19,218 nucleotides of DNA. Origin: JAISFI01 sp031552335. Its GTDB lineage: Bacteria > Bacteroidota > Bacteroidia > Bacteroidales > Azobacteroidaceae. A program made the position numbers and the translations under genes. The notes below the pieces were generated by a model that saw only the letters and a program-made list of their open reading frames with translations, was not told where the DNA came from and searched no databases. Location: assembly GCA_031552335.1 (NCBI GenBank), contig JAVBMQ010000102.1, positions 1 through 19,218 of the forward strand. Reading direction: 5' to 3'. Positions 7,433 through 15,390 of the stretch are shown in pieces; within the stretch, counting starts at the first letter, position 1; each line of letters begins with the position of its first letter.

Positions 7433-7512
7433 ACAAATTTGAAGTAATTCACAATAAGGATTATTCCGTTGTGAAAACATTTAAGGCGGGGATGTTAAGT
7501 CCTCGCTTTTTT
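7433..7512 (+). ncRNA. tracrRNA of the type II-C system
   Basis: The tracrRNA base-pairs with the crRNA repeat and is bound by Cas9. It begins with an anti-repeat (about 7433-7453, containing CAAATTTGAAGTAATTCACA), which predicts a CRISPR repeat starting with something close to GTTGTGAATTACTT. Then comes ACAATAAGGATTATTCC (7451-7467), a core I recognise from Bacteroidetes type II-C tracrRNAs, followed by TTTAAGGCGGGG and a terminator hairpin ending in six T. Position (divergent from cas9), a perfect upstream promoter and the terminal hairpin agree. A primary transcript of about 80 nt is expected. I cannot confirm the anti-repeat because the array is outside the window. Confidence 0.85.
7486..7512 (+). 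terminator. tracrRNA 3' hairpin and intrinsic terminator
   Basis: GCGGGGA (7486-7492) pairs with TCCTCGC (7500-7506), seven pairs with one G-U, around a 7-base loop, followed by TTTTTT (7507-7512). It ends the tracrRNA and isolates it from pbpC. Confidence 0.8.
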
Positions 7513-7545
7513 ATTACAATTACTCCTTCCTTCATAAATAATTCC

Positions 7546-7553
7546 TACTTTTG
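7546..7553 (+). promoter_or_regulatory. Predicted -7 element of the pbpC promoter
   Basis: TACTTTTG matches the TAnnTTTG -7 consensus exactly. Transcription would start near 7560, 19 bases before the pbpC ATG. No good -33 element is seen at the expected distance, so the call rests on the -7 box and its position. Confidence 0.45.
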
Positions 7554-7578
7554 TTTCTATTAAAACTACAGAATTCCA

Positions 7579-9936
7579 ATGTCCCAAAAACATTTTATTT
7601 ACCCCAAAGGCTTATACCAACATTACAAAAAACTAAGCATCAAGAAGAAAACAATCCTCTTTATCACTGTTTTCCTCCTGATAGCCTATTATTTCTGTCT
7701 TCCCGGGCAACTTTTCCACACTCCTTATGCAACAGTCGTTGCCGATAGAGATAACGAACTCCTCGGAGCCCGTATTGCCGACGATGGACAATGGCGATTT
7801 CCCCCCGTAGATACTGTACCTGATAAATTCAAAAAATGTATCATAGAATTCGAGGACCGTTATTTTTATTCTCATTGGGGGGTCAATCCTTTAGCAATCG
7901 GACGGGCTATTAAACAAAATATGAGCGAAAAACGAACGGTGAGTGGAGGAAGTACAATCACCATGCAAACCATTCGTTTGGCTCGTAATAAAAGCCGGAC
8001 TATTCCCGAGAAGATCATTGAAATGTTATGGGCCACACGCCTTGAATTTCGCTATTCCAAAGAAGAAATATTGGGTTTATATGCCTCACATGCTCCTTTC
8101 GGGGGGAATGTTGTAGGACTTGAAGCTGCTTCCTGGCGTTACTTTGGACATAGCGCCAATCATTTATCGTGGGCGGAAGCTGCTACTCTGGCGGTTTTAC
8201 CTAATGCCCCTTCTATGCTCCATCTGGCTAAAAACAGGGGAGCATTGGTTAAGAAGAGAAATCGCTTGTTAAAAAGGTTGCTGGATGAAAAAATAATTGA
8301 TCAGTCGGCTTATGAACTGGCTTTGACAGAGGTATTACCTTCCGAACCTCTTCCTCTCCCTCAGGTTGCTCCTCATTGGGTAACGAATTTTTATAAAAAG
8401 AATAAGGGGGAATATAATATTTCTACTATCGATAAAGATTTACAGATTCAAATTGAAGGACTTCTGGATCGTTGGAACGACGAGTTTTCACGAAGTGATA
8501 TCCGCAACATCGCTGCACTTGTAATTGATGTGCAATCCAATGAAGTATTGGTTTATTGTGGAAATGTCCGTTTTGAAGATAAAAAATCAGGGAATCAGGT
8601 AGATGTAATTCGTTCTCCAAGAAGTACGGGAAGTATTCTTAAACCGTTTTTATACAGTGCCATGTTGCAGGAAGGGGAGATACTCCCCCATACATTATTA
8701 CCGGATATTCCTGTCAATATCAATGGATTTACCCCTCAAAATTTTAATTTACAATATGATGGGGCTGTCCCGGCATCGGAAGCTTTGGCCCGTTCATTGA
8801 ATATCCCTGCAGTACAAATGCTCAGGATGTATAGTGTTCCAAAATTCTATGGATTTTTAAAGAAAATGGGAATTTCTACACTTAGTAAACCAGCCTCTCA
8901 TTATGGTTTGTCATTGATATTGGGGGGCGCCGAGGCTACCCTTTGGGATGTTTCATGTGCTTATAAGGAAATGGCGAGGACGTTATTGGGAGATTCTCCT
9001 TCAGATACGCGAATATTAATGACTGAAGAAGAAAAATGCATTCGCACGTCTCCGCAAATACCAGTATCAGCTGCAGCTATATATCAGACATTCGATGCTA
9101 TCAAAGAAGTGAATCGTCCGGAAGAAATAGATTGGCATACGATTCCTTCTATGCAGACCATTGCCTGGAAAACGGGAACCAGTTATGGCTTCAGGGATGG
9201 GTGGGCTGTCGGAGTTACTCCTCGTTTTGTAGTGGGAGTATGGGTTGGAAATGCTAATGGAGAAGGTAAGTCGGGACTGACCGGAGCTCGTACTGCTGGT
9301 CCTGTAATGTTTGATATTTTTAACCTGCTTCCGGCATCCCGTTGGTTTGAGACCCCGTTGGGAGATATGATTGAAGCAGAAGTTTGCAGCCAGTCCGGAC
9401 ACTTGAAGAGCTCTTTTTGTGATGACACGGATTCTATTTTGATTTGTCCTGCAGGAATGAAAACCAATACTTGCCCTTACCATATAGAGGTGAATGTAAC
9501 TGAAGATGAAAATTACCGGATTTATGAAAATTGTGCCGGAAATACTGGAATTGTCCGGAAAAATTGGTTTGTTTTACCTCCGGCCTGGGAATGGTATTAC
9601 AAACAACATCATCCGGCATATAAATCCCTTCCACCTTTCAAAGCTGGTTGTGGGAGCGATGGCTCTTATCTTCCGATGCAATTTATTTATCCGCAAAGCA
9701 ATGCCCGGGTTTTCCTCCCCAAACAATTGGATGGAAGCAAGGGTGAAATTGTATTCAACCTGGCTCATAGTAATAGTGAGGCAGTCGTTTATTGGCATTT
9801 GGATCAGGAATATGTGGCTGTTACCCGGAACTTCCATAAACTGGCATTGTCTCCTTCTCCCGGGCAACATTCGGTGACAGTAGTTGATAATGAAGGAAAT
9901 ACTTTGTCGGTTAATGTTTTTATAGAAACGAGGTAA
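7579..9936 (+). CDS. pbpC: Penicillin-binding protein 1C (bifunctional glycosyltransferase/transpeptidase)
   Basis: This class A penicillin-binding protein polymerises and cross-links peptidoglycan at the outer face of the inner membrane. A cytoplasmic N-tail and one membrane anchor (about residues 25-42, TILFITVFLLIAYYFCL) come first. The GT51 glycosyltransferase domain follows, with catalytic Glu92 in FEDRYFYSHWG and GGSTITMQTIRL at about 123-134. The transpeptidase domain has Ser352-x-x-Lys355 in RSTGSILKP, SLN at 406-408 and KTGTS at 531-535. A Cys-containing beta-rich C-terminus (about 670-785) corresponds to the PBP1C-specific BiPBP_C domain. The 785 residues are normal for PbpC. The common neighbour, an alpha-2-macroglobulin gene, is not adjacent here. 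The gene is monocistronic by appearance, with its own -7 box and a long gap before the next gene. All catalytic motifs are intact. Confidence 0.95.
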   Translation: MSQKHFIYPKGLYQHYKKLSIKKKTILFITVFLLIAYYFCLPGQLFHTPYATVVADRDNELLGARIADDGQWRFPPVDTVPDKFKKCIIEFEDRYFYSHWGVNPLAIGRAIKQNMSEKRTVSGGSTITMQTIRLARNKSRTIPEKIIEMLWATRLEFRYSKEEILGLYASHAPFGGNVVGLEAASWRYFGHSANHLSWAEAATLAVLPNAPSMLHLAKNRGALVKKRNRLLKRLLDEKIIDQSAYELALTEVLPSEPLPLPQVAPHWVTNFYKKNKGEYNISTIDKDLQIQIEGLLDRWNDEFSRSDIRNIAALVIDVQSNEVLVYCGNVRFEDKKSGNQVDVIRSPRSTGSILKPFLYSAMLQEGEILPHTLLPDIPVNINGFTPQNFNLQYDGAVPASEALARSLNIPAVQMLRMYSVPKFYGFLKKMGISTLSKPASHYGLSLILGGAEATLWDVSCAYKEMARTLLGDSPSDTRILMTEEEKCIRTSPQIPVSAAAIYQTFDAIKEVNRPEEIDWHTIPSMQTIAWKTGTSYGFRDGWAVGVTPRFVVGVWVGNANGEGKSGLTGARTAGPVMFDIFNLLPASRWFETPLGDMIEAEVCSQSGHLKSSFCDDTDSILICPAGMKTNTCPYHIEVNVTEDENYRIYENCAGNTGIVRKNWFVLPPAWEWYYKQHHPAYKSLPPFKAGCGSDGSYLPMQFIYPQSNARVFLPKQLDGSKGEIVFNLAHSNSEAVVYWHLDQEYVAVTRNFHKLALSPSPGQHSVTVVDNEGNTLSVNVFIETR

Positions 9937-10016
9937 ATAATTATCTTGCATTTGTTGTATTTTTGTATCTTTATAATATTTGCGATTTGTCACAACATCT
10001 GTGATTTTTGCATTCA

Positions 10017-10048
10017 TTGTAGAGACGCAATGCATTGCGTCTCTACAA
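10017..10048. repeat. 32-bp perfect palindrome (dispersed REP-like repeat)
   Basis: Two 16-base arms meet at TGCA with no mismatch; the inner core is GACGCAATGCATTGCGTC. It lies in the 241-base gap between pbpC and the Gcr-like gene, about 80 bases after the pbpC stop. There is no T-run beyond it, so a simple Rho-independent terminator is unlikely. I recall nearly identical palindromes scattered in many copies in bacterial intergenic regions, which suggests a REP-like dispersed element. The rest of the gap (9937-10177) has a TATTTTTG box at 9958-9965 without a matching -33. Confidence 0.7.
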
Positions 10049-10177
10049 CAGGGCATTTGGAAAAAAACATCTATGGTGATTAAAAAATTATTTATACCAG
10101 AACAGTATAATTCAAAATTTCAACAAAAACTTTCCCTCTTCCCCATACGTTACTTTAAATAAAATGATTCATTATCA

Positions 10178-12217
10178 ATGAAAGAAAAAAAAGAACCTGT
10201 AAAAAACGAACCCATTAACGATATTATCCTGAAAATTGGAGATACCTCTTTTTTTGATCAGGAAAACAGTATCTGCTTGTTAATTGAATTATTCCGCAAA
10301 ATCCGTCCCGGATACTATGAAAATTACCAGGAGGCTGAAAGAAATCTTCAATTATTGATCAAAGTCTTAAAAGAGGATAAGTATATACGGATTTGCTTCA
10401 TTCGCTTGTTTACGGAGATCTTTAAGACCGCAGAAATCATAGAAATTTTCACAGAAAGTGGCATTGAAGGAGATCCCGCTTTTTTCCGTGAATTTAAACA
10501 GCGTATTAAGCATAAGATTCTTCCGGCAGAACGACCGCAAGGGAGTTTGTTACATGCTATCGATCAGGTTTTCTACAAATCGACTGATCATATCTGGATT
10601 AAAAATGTCAATAAAAAACTTTGGTTTGATTTTTTCTCCATACTTGGAATCAATATCAACCATTCGGATCAGTTCCGGTTACGACTTTCTCAGTCTTTAC
10701 ATATCGTTTCTTCCCGTATTACAGCTTTATGTGCTCATCAGGAGATCAAAAGACACCTTGCAAATGGTGAACTGGAGTTATTTATCGAGCAAAATCGTTT
10801 GTCGATGGAGTTGAGTAATTTTGAAGAACATGCTCCTGTCATCGAAGAAAAATATAGAATTATTGAAGAAGATTTACGAATAGCATTAAAAAAATGCGAA
10901 AAAACAATAATTCGCATTCAGACAGAGACAATTCATGCAGGTACAAGTCTACAACAGACATATCTTCTGAAGAAAATCAAACAATTGATATACAGGATGT
11001 GTGCAATCCTTGATATTGGAAAGCATGAAAATGCAACTGATTTGTGGCAGTTGGTAGATCTTTTTTATGCTTTGGTAAAAAATGAAAATACCAAAAACAA
11101 CCTGAAGATATTAATCAGGAGTAATATCCATGTGCTTGCTTACCGTATCTCTGAGCATGAGAAAGATACCGGAGAACATTATATTACGAATGATAGGAAA
11201 GATTTTTTACATATGTTCTATTCGGCGATGGGTGGCGGACTAATAGCCGGGATAGTAGCTGTAATCAAGTGTGTATTGCACAATATCAAAATGGCCCCGT
11301 TCTGGCAAGGATTTGCTTACAGTATCAATTATGCCACAGGATTTGTATTGATACATGTCTCCGGTTCAACATTAGCTACCAAACAACCGGCAATGACCGC
11401 TTCTGCAATTGCCAGTGCAATGGATGGAAAGAATAATGATAATTCCTCCTCTAACATGTCTTCTTTAGCCATCCTGATATCAAAAGTCTGGAGAAGCCAA
11501 ACTGCATCTTTTGCCGGTAACCTCTTACTGGCTTTCCCGGTTGCATTGCTTCTGGCTTTTCTTTGGTATCTGGTAACGGGATCTAATATAGTGAATGTGC
11601 ACCATGCTCAGGAATTATTGGATATGCAGAACCCTTTGAGATCAAACTGTTTATTATATGCCTGTAACACAGGATTTTTCTTATACCTTTCGAGTGTCAT
11701 AACCGGATATTTTGATAACAAAATAATGTATGGGAAAATTCCGGAACGACTGCTTACACATCCTTTTCTGAGCCGGAACTTTTCGAAAAAAACAGTTGAT
11801 CGTTTGGCTGCATATGTTAAAAAAAACCTGGGACCTATCATTGGGAATATTTGCCTGGGGTTTTTCCTTGGAATGGCCGCATTTTTCGGGGAAATATTTG
11901 GTTTGGATTTTGACATTCGTCACATTACCATTTCTACAGGACAATTTGCTGTGGGTTTACAAGGATTAGCTTATCATGTGGAATTACAGGACTTACTCTT
12001 TACCATCGTGGGAATTTTATTGATCGGATTCTTTAATTTCCTGGTCAGTTTTACCCTCGCTTTTTTTACGGCTGCCATAGCCCGTGGATTGAAATTCAGT
12101 CAATACAAACATTTCCTGAGATACCTCAAGCGATTATTGATGAGGTATCCCATGGATTTTATTTTTCCTCCTAAAAAGGAAAGAATGGAAAAAGACCTGA
12201 TTGTAAGAAGACGTTAG
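10178..12217 (+). CDS. Gcr-like membrane protein annotated as 'site-specific recombinase'
   Basis: The 679-residue protein resembles the family named after the gonococcal conserved recombinase Gcr (Pfam SpecificRecomb, COG4389). The N-terminal half (about 1-345) is helical, charged and soluble in appearance. The C-terminal half is polytopic membrane protein, with hydrophobic segments at about 350-370, 380-400, 440-470, 490-510, 550-575 and 605-640. The family signature lies at about 352-415, including GGGLIAGIVAVIK, WQGFAYSINYATGFVLIHV and TKQPAMTASAIA. I see no serine- or tyrosine-recombinase catalytic motif, and a multi-pass membrane protein is an odd recombinase, so the family name should be treated cautiously. 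The gene ends one base before the convergent cydB stop codon. The ATG at 10178 opens a Lys-rich start and is the obvious first codon. Confidence 0.75.
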   Translation: MKEKKEPVKNEPINDIILKIGDTSFFDQENSICLLIELFRKIRPGYYENYQEAERNLQLLIKVLKEDKYIRICFIRLFTEIFKTAEIIEIFTESGIEGDPAFFREFKQRIKHKILPAERPQGSLLHAIDQVFYKSTDHIWIKNVNKKLWFDFFSILGININHSDQFRLRLSQSLHIVSSRITALCAHQEIKRHLANGELELFIEQNRLSMELSNFEEHAPVIEEKYRIIEEDLRIALKKCEKTIIRIQTETIHAGTSLQQTYLLKKIKQLIYRMCAILDIGKHENATDLWQLVDLFYALVKNENTKNNLKILIRSNIHVLAYRISEHEKDTGEHYITNDRKDFLHMFYSAMGGGLIAGIVAVIKCVLHNIKMAPFWQGFAYSINYATGFVLIHVSGSTLATKQPAMTASAIASAMDGKNNDNSSSNMSSLAILISKVWRSQTASFAGNLLLAFPVALLLAFLWYLVTGSNIVNVHHAQELLDMQNPLRSNCLLYACNTGFFLYLSSVITGYFDNKIMYGKIPERLLTHPFLSRNFSKKTVDRLAAYVKKNLGPIIGNICLGFFLGMAAFFGEIFGLDFDIRHITISTGQFAVGLQGLAYHVELQDLLFTIVGILLIGFFNFLVSFTLAFFTAAIARGLKFSQYKHFLRYLKRLLMRYPMDFIFPPKKERMEKDLIVRRR

Positions 12218-12218
12218 C

Positions 12219-13364
12219 TTAATGATATCCTTCCAGATCTTCGACAGATTGAATCTTCTTTTCTCCTGATAATGACTTCCAGGCGTACCATATATAGGCA
12301 AGGACAAAGGGAATCATCAGGGAGACAACCGACATGACTTTGAGTGTAAATAAACTCGAACTGCTATTGGTGATTGAAAGAGAACTCTGCATATCAGTCA
12401 ACGAAGGATAATAGGCTGTATGATTAAATCCGGTAATCAGAAACAATACCAAAACTGTCAATACCGTCCCTGTGCCCGAATACCAAATCCCTTTGATAAA
12501 CTTCTTTTGTATCAGGGTACGCCCAATACCATACAATACCAGAAGTATACCCAGTAATAACATCCCTGCAAGCCAGGGCATGGCTAATAAGTTGTGCAGG
12601 TATTTGTATTTTTCAATTGAAAAAATACCGTCTGCATTTTCAGTATAACCACTGGATACCAATATTTTGATCAGATAAGTAACAAACAAAACCACGAAGA
12701 CAGCAGCATTGACCAACAATAATTTTCCTGCATTTTTACGAACATCAGGTTCTTCTATGGCATTGATGAAATACATACATGCCAGGGAACGGGCCAGGAA
12801 GAAAACAGCAAATCCCAATATCAGATTCCAATAATTGAGAATGGCTTCAATGCCATGCAACGAGTTATCCCAGGTAGAAATAACCGGTTGAAAGGTATCG
12901 GAAATATTTTCTTTATTGACGGAAAAATCGGCTCCGATGAAGAATGTGGAGACTGCAACTCCCAGCAATACAGTGCCGAATAAACCATTGCAGAATAAAA
13001 AAGTTTCATAGGTACGCTTACCTAATAGATTCCCTTTCCTGGCAGAAAATTCATAAGAAACGGCTTGTATCACAAAACTGAAAAGGATGAGCATCCATAA
13101 CCAGTAAGCGCCTCCGAAACTGGTGGAGTAGAAGAGAGGGAAAGAGGCAAACAAAGCGCCTCCGAATGTTACCAAAGTGGTAAATGTGAGTTCCCACTTG
13201 TGCGCCAGAGTGAAAATCAACATTTTACGATGTGATTGATTTTTCCCGAGACTGAATAACAAACTTTGTCCTCCTTGCACAAACAACAAAAATACCAGTA
13301 ATCCTCCAAGTAAAGAGATCAGAAACCACCAGTAATGCTGGTAAAATGACATATCAAATTTCAT
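12219..13364 (-). CDS. cydB: Cytochrome bd ubiquinol/menaquinol oxidase subunit II
   Basis: CydB is the second large membrane subunit of the bd-type terminal oxidase, supporting respiration at low oxygen without proton pumping. I place the start at the ATG at 13364 (MKFDMSFYQHYWWF), five bases after the cydA stop. The reading frame stays open to 13652, but that extension lies inside cydA in another frame and is not CydB-like. The 381 residues match the family (E. coli 379). Conserved parts include FVQGGQSL (about 26-33), HKWELTFTTLVTFGGALFAS (about 55-75) and GGAYWLWMLILF, with about eight hydrophobic segments. Acidic residues known from E. coli CydB in DGFDMG and HWDGNQ are replaced by QGGQ and HKWELT, a variant I associate with Bacteroidota. 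It is translated with cydA and converges on the Gcr-like gene with a one-base gap. Confidence 0.93.
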   Translation of the reverse strand: MKFDMSFYQHYWWFLISLLGGLLVFLLFVQGGQSLLFSLGKNQSHRKMLIFTLAHKWELTFTTLVTFGGALFASFPLFYSTSFGGAYWLWMLILFSFVIQAVSYEFSARKGNLLGKRTYETFLFCNGLFGTVLLGVAVSTFFIGADFSVNKENISDTFQPVISTWDNSLHGIEAILNYWNLILGFAVFFLARSLACMYFINAIEEPDVRKNAGKLLLVNAAVFVVLFVTYLIKILVSSGYTENADGIFSIEKYKYLHNLLAMPWLAGMLLLGILLVLYGIGRTLIQKKFIKGIWYSGTGTVLTVLVLFLITGFNHTAYYPSLTDMQSSLSITNSSSSLFTLKVMSVVSLMIPFVLAYIWYAWKSLSGEKKIQSVEDLEGYH

Positions 13365-13369
13365 AACCG

Positions 13370-14941
13370 TTAATTTTTTATGTGATTGTCTGTTTCCGGT
13401 AATGGATCCGGACCTCCTTTGATTTGTTTCACCATAATTCCTATTTCTGCAAGCAATAATATTGTAAACAGAATGAGGAAGATAAAAAATGTCAGTTTTA
13501 CAGATGATGTTTCTATATCGGATATGGCGGCTGATACGGGAAGAATATCCTGAATAGCCCAGGGCTGACGGCCAACTTCGGCTACAATCCATCCTGCCTG
13601 AGATGCAATATATGCCAGGGGGATAGAAAGCAGACATACCCACTGTAACCATTTGATTCGTTCCAGTTTCTTTTTATAAGTCAAAAACCATATAAGGATG
13701 AATAAACCGATAAAAAACATACCAAGTATGACCATGATATGGAAGGCATAGAAAGTCATCGGAACATTAGGAATAGCATCGGAAGGATCCTTGAAATAAC
13801 CATATCCGAAATAATCAAAATTTTCTTCCAGATTTTTGACGGCTAAAGCCGCTTTTTCTTCATCTTTTTCTTTCTTTGCTGTTTTGTAATCACTCAGGGC
13901 TTGTATGGCAATTTTCCCTTTGAGCATCTTTTCCCGGATTGACATCGCAATGCCTTTTTCTGTTTCATATCCTCCTTCTATAATGTTATTGATTCCGGGT
14001 ACATATGCTCCAAGGTCTCTTTCGGAAAGAAAAGAAAGTAACCCGGGAATCTTCCATTTAAATAAAAAAGGATCTGCATCATCTCCATATTTTTGTTTTT
14101 CAGGATTCAATATGCCGAACATAACCAATCCTGTAGATTTTCCTCCTTCATACAAGCCTTCCATAGCGGCCAGCTTCATAGGTTGTTTCTGTGCTACCTG
14201 ATAGGCAGAACCATCACCTGTATATAATAGGAGCAAAGAAGAAATAATACCTGTATACACTGCTATCTTGATACTGTCTAAAGCAAATCTTTTTTCCCGG
14301 TTTTTAATCAGAAACCAACAACTGATACCTAATACGAAAACGGCTCCAAGTAGCCAGCCTGACAAAATAGTATGAAAAAATTTGTTGATAGCTACCGGAG
14401 AACCAATGACTGCCCAGAAATCAAACATTTCATTGCGTACCGAATCCGGATTGAATTTCATCCCGACAGGAAACTGCATCCATGCATTGGCAACCAGAAT
14501 CCAAAGGGCGGATAATGAAGCTCCGAGGGTTGTCAGCCAGGTAGATGCTAAGTGAAAGCGTTTGCTTACTTTTTCCCATCCGAAAAACATGACGGCAATG
14601 AATGTGGCTTCCATAAAGAATGCCATAATACCTTCAATGGCTAAAGGTGCACCGAAAATATCGCCTACAAACCAGCTGTAGTTAGACCAGTTGGTCCCGA
14701 ATTCAAACTCCAGGATGATTCCTGTTGCAACTCCAATTGCAAAATTGATACCGAAGATTTTCATCCAGAATTTGGTCGTGCGTTTCCAGAATGCATCACC
14801 GGTTTTATAATAGATAGTTTCCATTACCGACATGATGATTGCTAAACCTAAGGTAAGGGGAACAAATAACCAGTGATACATCGCCGTAAGAGCAAATTGC
14901 GCTCTCGACCAATCAATCAGGGAGGAGTCTATCTCATTCAT
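13370..14941 (-). CDS. cydA: Cytochrome bd ubiquinol/menaquinol oxidase subunit I
   Basis: CydA carries the three hemes (b558, b595, d) and the quinol site of the bd oxidase in the inner membrane. The start is the ATG at 14941 (MNEIDSSLIDW), giving 523 residues. An in-frame ATG at 14974 lies upstream of the predicted transcription start, and its 11 extra residues are not typical. Ligand residues are visible: His23 (heme b595) in MYHWLFVPLTLG, Glu103 and Glu111 in AIEGIMAFFMEA, His190 and Met403 (heme b558), Lys256 and Glu261 of the Q-loop motif KLAAMEG, and EVGRQPW near the end. The region between GDGSAYQ (about 242) and the FYAFHIMV helix (about 397) is a long Q-loop of roughly 150 residues, rich in Lys/Glu. 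The gene follows a DUF4492 gene and precedes cydB. Confidence 0.96.
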   Translation of the reverse strand: MNEIDSSLIDWSRAQFALTAMYHWLFVPLTLGLAIIMSVMETIYYKTGDAFWKRTTKFWMKIFGINFAIGVATGIILEFEFGTNWSNYSWFVGDIFGAPLAIEGIMAFFMEATFIAVMFFGWEKVSKRFHLASTWLTTLGASLSALWILVANAWMQFPVGMKFNPDSVRNEMFDFWAVIGSPVAINKFFHTILSGWLLGAVFVLGISCWFLIKNREKRFALDSIKIAVYTGIISSLLLLYTGDGSAYQVAQKQPMKLAAMEGLYEGGKSTGLVMFGILNPEKQKYGDDADPFLFKWKIPGLLSFLSERDLGAYVPGINNIIEGGYETEKGIAMSIREKMLKGKIAIQALSDYKTAKKEKDEEKAALAVKNLEENFDYFGYGYFKDPSDAIPNVPMTFYAFHIMVILGMFFIGLFILIWFLTYKKKLERIKWLQWVCLLSIPLAYIASQAGWIVAEVGRQPWAIQDILPVSAAISDIETSSVKLTFFIFLILFTILLLAEIGIMVKQIKGGPDPLPETDNHIKN

Positions 14942-14961
14942 GGTATTATAATTTATAGTTA

Positions 14962-14991
14962 CAAACTTAGGCAAAAAAATTAATGCTCAAA
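14962..14991 (-). promoter_or_regulatory. Predicted cydAB promoter
   Basis: On the minus strand TTTG (14991-14988) is followed after 18 bases by a perfect -7 box TAAGTTTG (14969-14962). Transcription would begin near 14955, below the upstream in-frame ATG at 14974 and above the ATG at 14941. It therefore decides the CydA start. It lies in the 59-base gap after the DUF4492 gene, so cydAB can be expressed independently of it. Confidence 0.55.
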
Positions 14992-15000
14992 TTGTAATGG

Positions 15001-15231
15001 TTAATTACTGCTATCCTGGTTTATTCTTTTGGTTAATTCATCAGATACATGCTCGCTGCGTTGTGCATCTGTATCGAATTCTTTTTTCAGAATATTTGGG
15101 AAAAAAAATACTTTCAAAATGGCAAACATAATGAATAATTTAATCATGATAATCATCCAAAGAGTACGTCCCCAGGTCATTTGCCTGAATCCGTCAATAT
15201 ATAAACGAAAAGAATCTCCAATTGTTTTCAT
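15001..15231 (-). CDS. DUF4492 small membrane protein upstream of cydA
   Basis: This 76-residue protein matches the DUF4492 family by its opening (MKTIGDSFRLYIDGFRQMTW) and the Trp-Gly-Arg-x-Leu-Trp motif. One strongly hydrophobic segment (about residues 24-45, rich in Ile, Met and Phe) predicts a single transmembrane helix. The tail is soluble and charged. I recall DUF4492 genes next to cytochrome bd genes in Bacteroidota and Campylobacterota, and here it sits 59 bases upstream of cydA on the same strand. That suggests an accessory or small structural subunit comparable in size and topology to CydX, but there is no direct evidence and no clear sequence similarity to CydX. Confidence 0.85.
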   Translation of the reverse strand: MKTIGDSFRLYIDGFRQMTWGRTLWMIIMIKLFIMFAILKVFFFPNILKKEFDTDAQRSEHVSDELTKRINQDSSN

Positions 15232-15253
15232 TTTTTCACTCCATTTTGAATGA

Positions 15254-15316
15254 GTTAAGAATTAAGAGTAAATTAACGAGCGAGAAATTCTTAACTTTTA
15301 ATTCTTAATTCTTAAC
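15254..15316. repeat. Inverted repeat between the cyd cluster and the beta-galactosidase gene
   Basis: Arms of 14 bases match perfectly: GTTAAGAATTAAGA (15254-15267) and TCTTAATTCTTAAC (15303-15316). Further TTCTTAA units (15288-15294, 15303-15309 and 15310-15316) lie in and before the right arm. This AT-rich structure fills much of the 200-base divergent gap between DUF4492 and the GH2 gene. If the promoter-like boxes at 15319-15352 are real, it lies in the leader of the DUF4492-cydAB transcript. It could be a dispersed intergenic repeat, an operator array or a leader hairpin. Confidence 0.55.
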
Positions 15317-15318
15317 CT

Positions 15319-15352
15319 CAAAGTAATGCAAATATCCGAAAAATCTGACAAA
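15319..15352 (-). promoter_or_regulatory. Possible promoter for DUF4492-cydAB
   Basis: On the minus strand TTTG (15352-15349) and TTACTTTG (15326-15319), one mismatch from TAnnTTTG, are separated by 22 bases. The start would be near 15312, giving a leader of about 80 bases that contains the inverted repeat at 15254-15316. The spacing is slightly long and the call is weak. Confidence 0.3.
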
Positions 15353-15390
15353 CTTCTATGTTTATTGCGATTTATTTTAAAAAGATTCTG

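Noticed and set aside
9980..10162. A 60-codon open frame on the plus strand between pbpC and the Gcr-like gene
   Set aside because: It reads straight through the 32-bp palindrome, has no recognisable motif and no promoter at a suitable place. It is most likely intergenic.
10178..12217. A true DNA recombinase acting on a nearby invertible element
   Set aside because: Despite the family name, there are no recombinase catalytic motifs, and the C-terminal half is polytopic membrane protein. No invertible segment with flanking inverted repeats is evident nearby.
13365..13652. Upstream extension of the cydB frame (96 extra codons)
   Set aside because: It overlaps the cydA coding end in another frame and its residues do not resemble CydB. 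The family N-terminus begins at the ATG at 13364.
14942..14974. Longer CydA starting at the ATG at 14974
   Set aside because: The -7 box at 14969-14962 overlaps this region, so the predicted transcript starts downstream of that ATG. The shorter start matches the usual CydA N-terminus.
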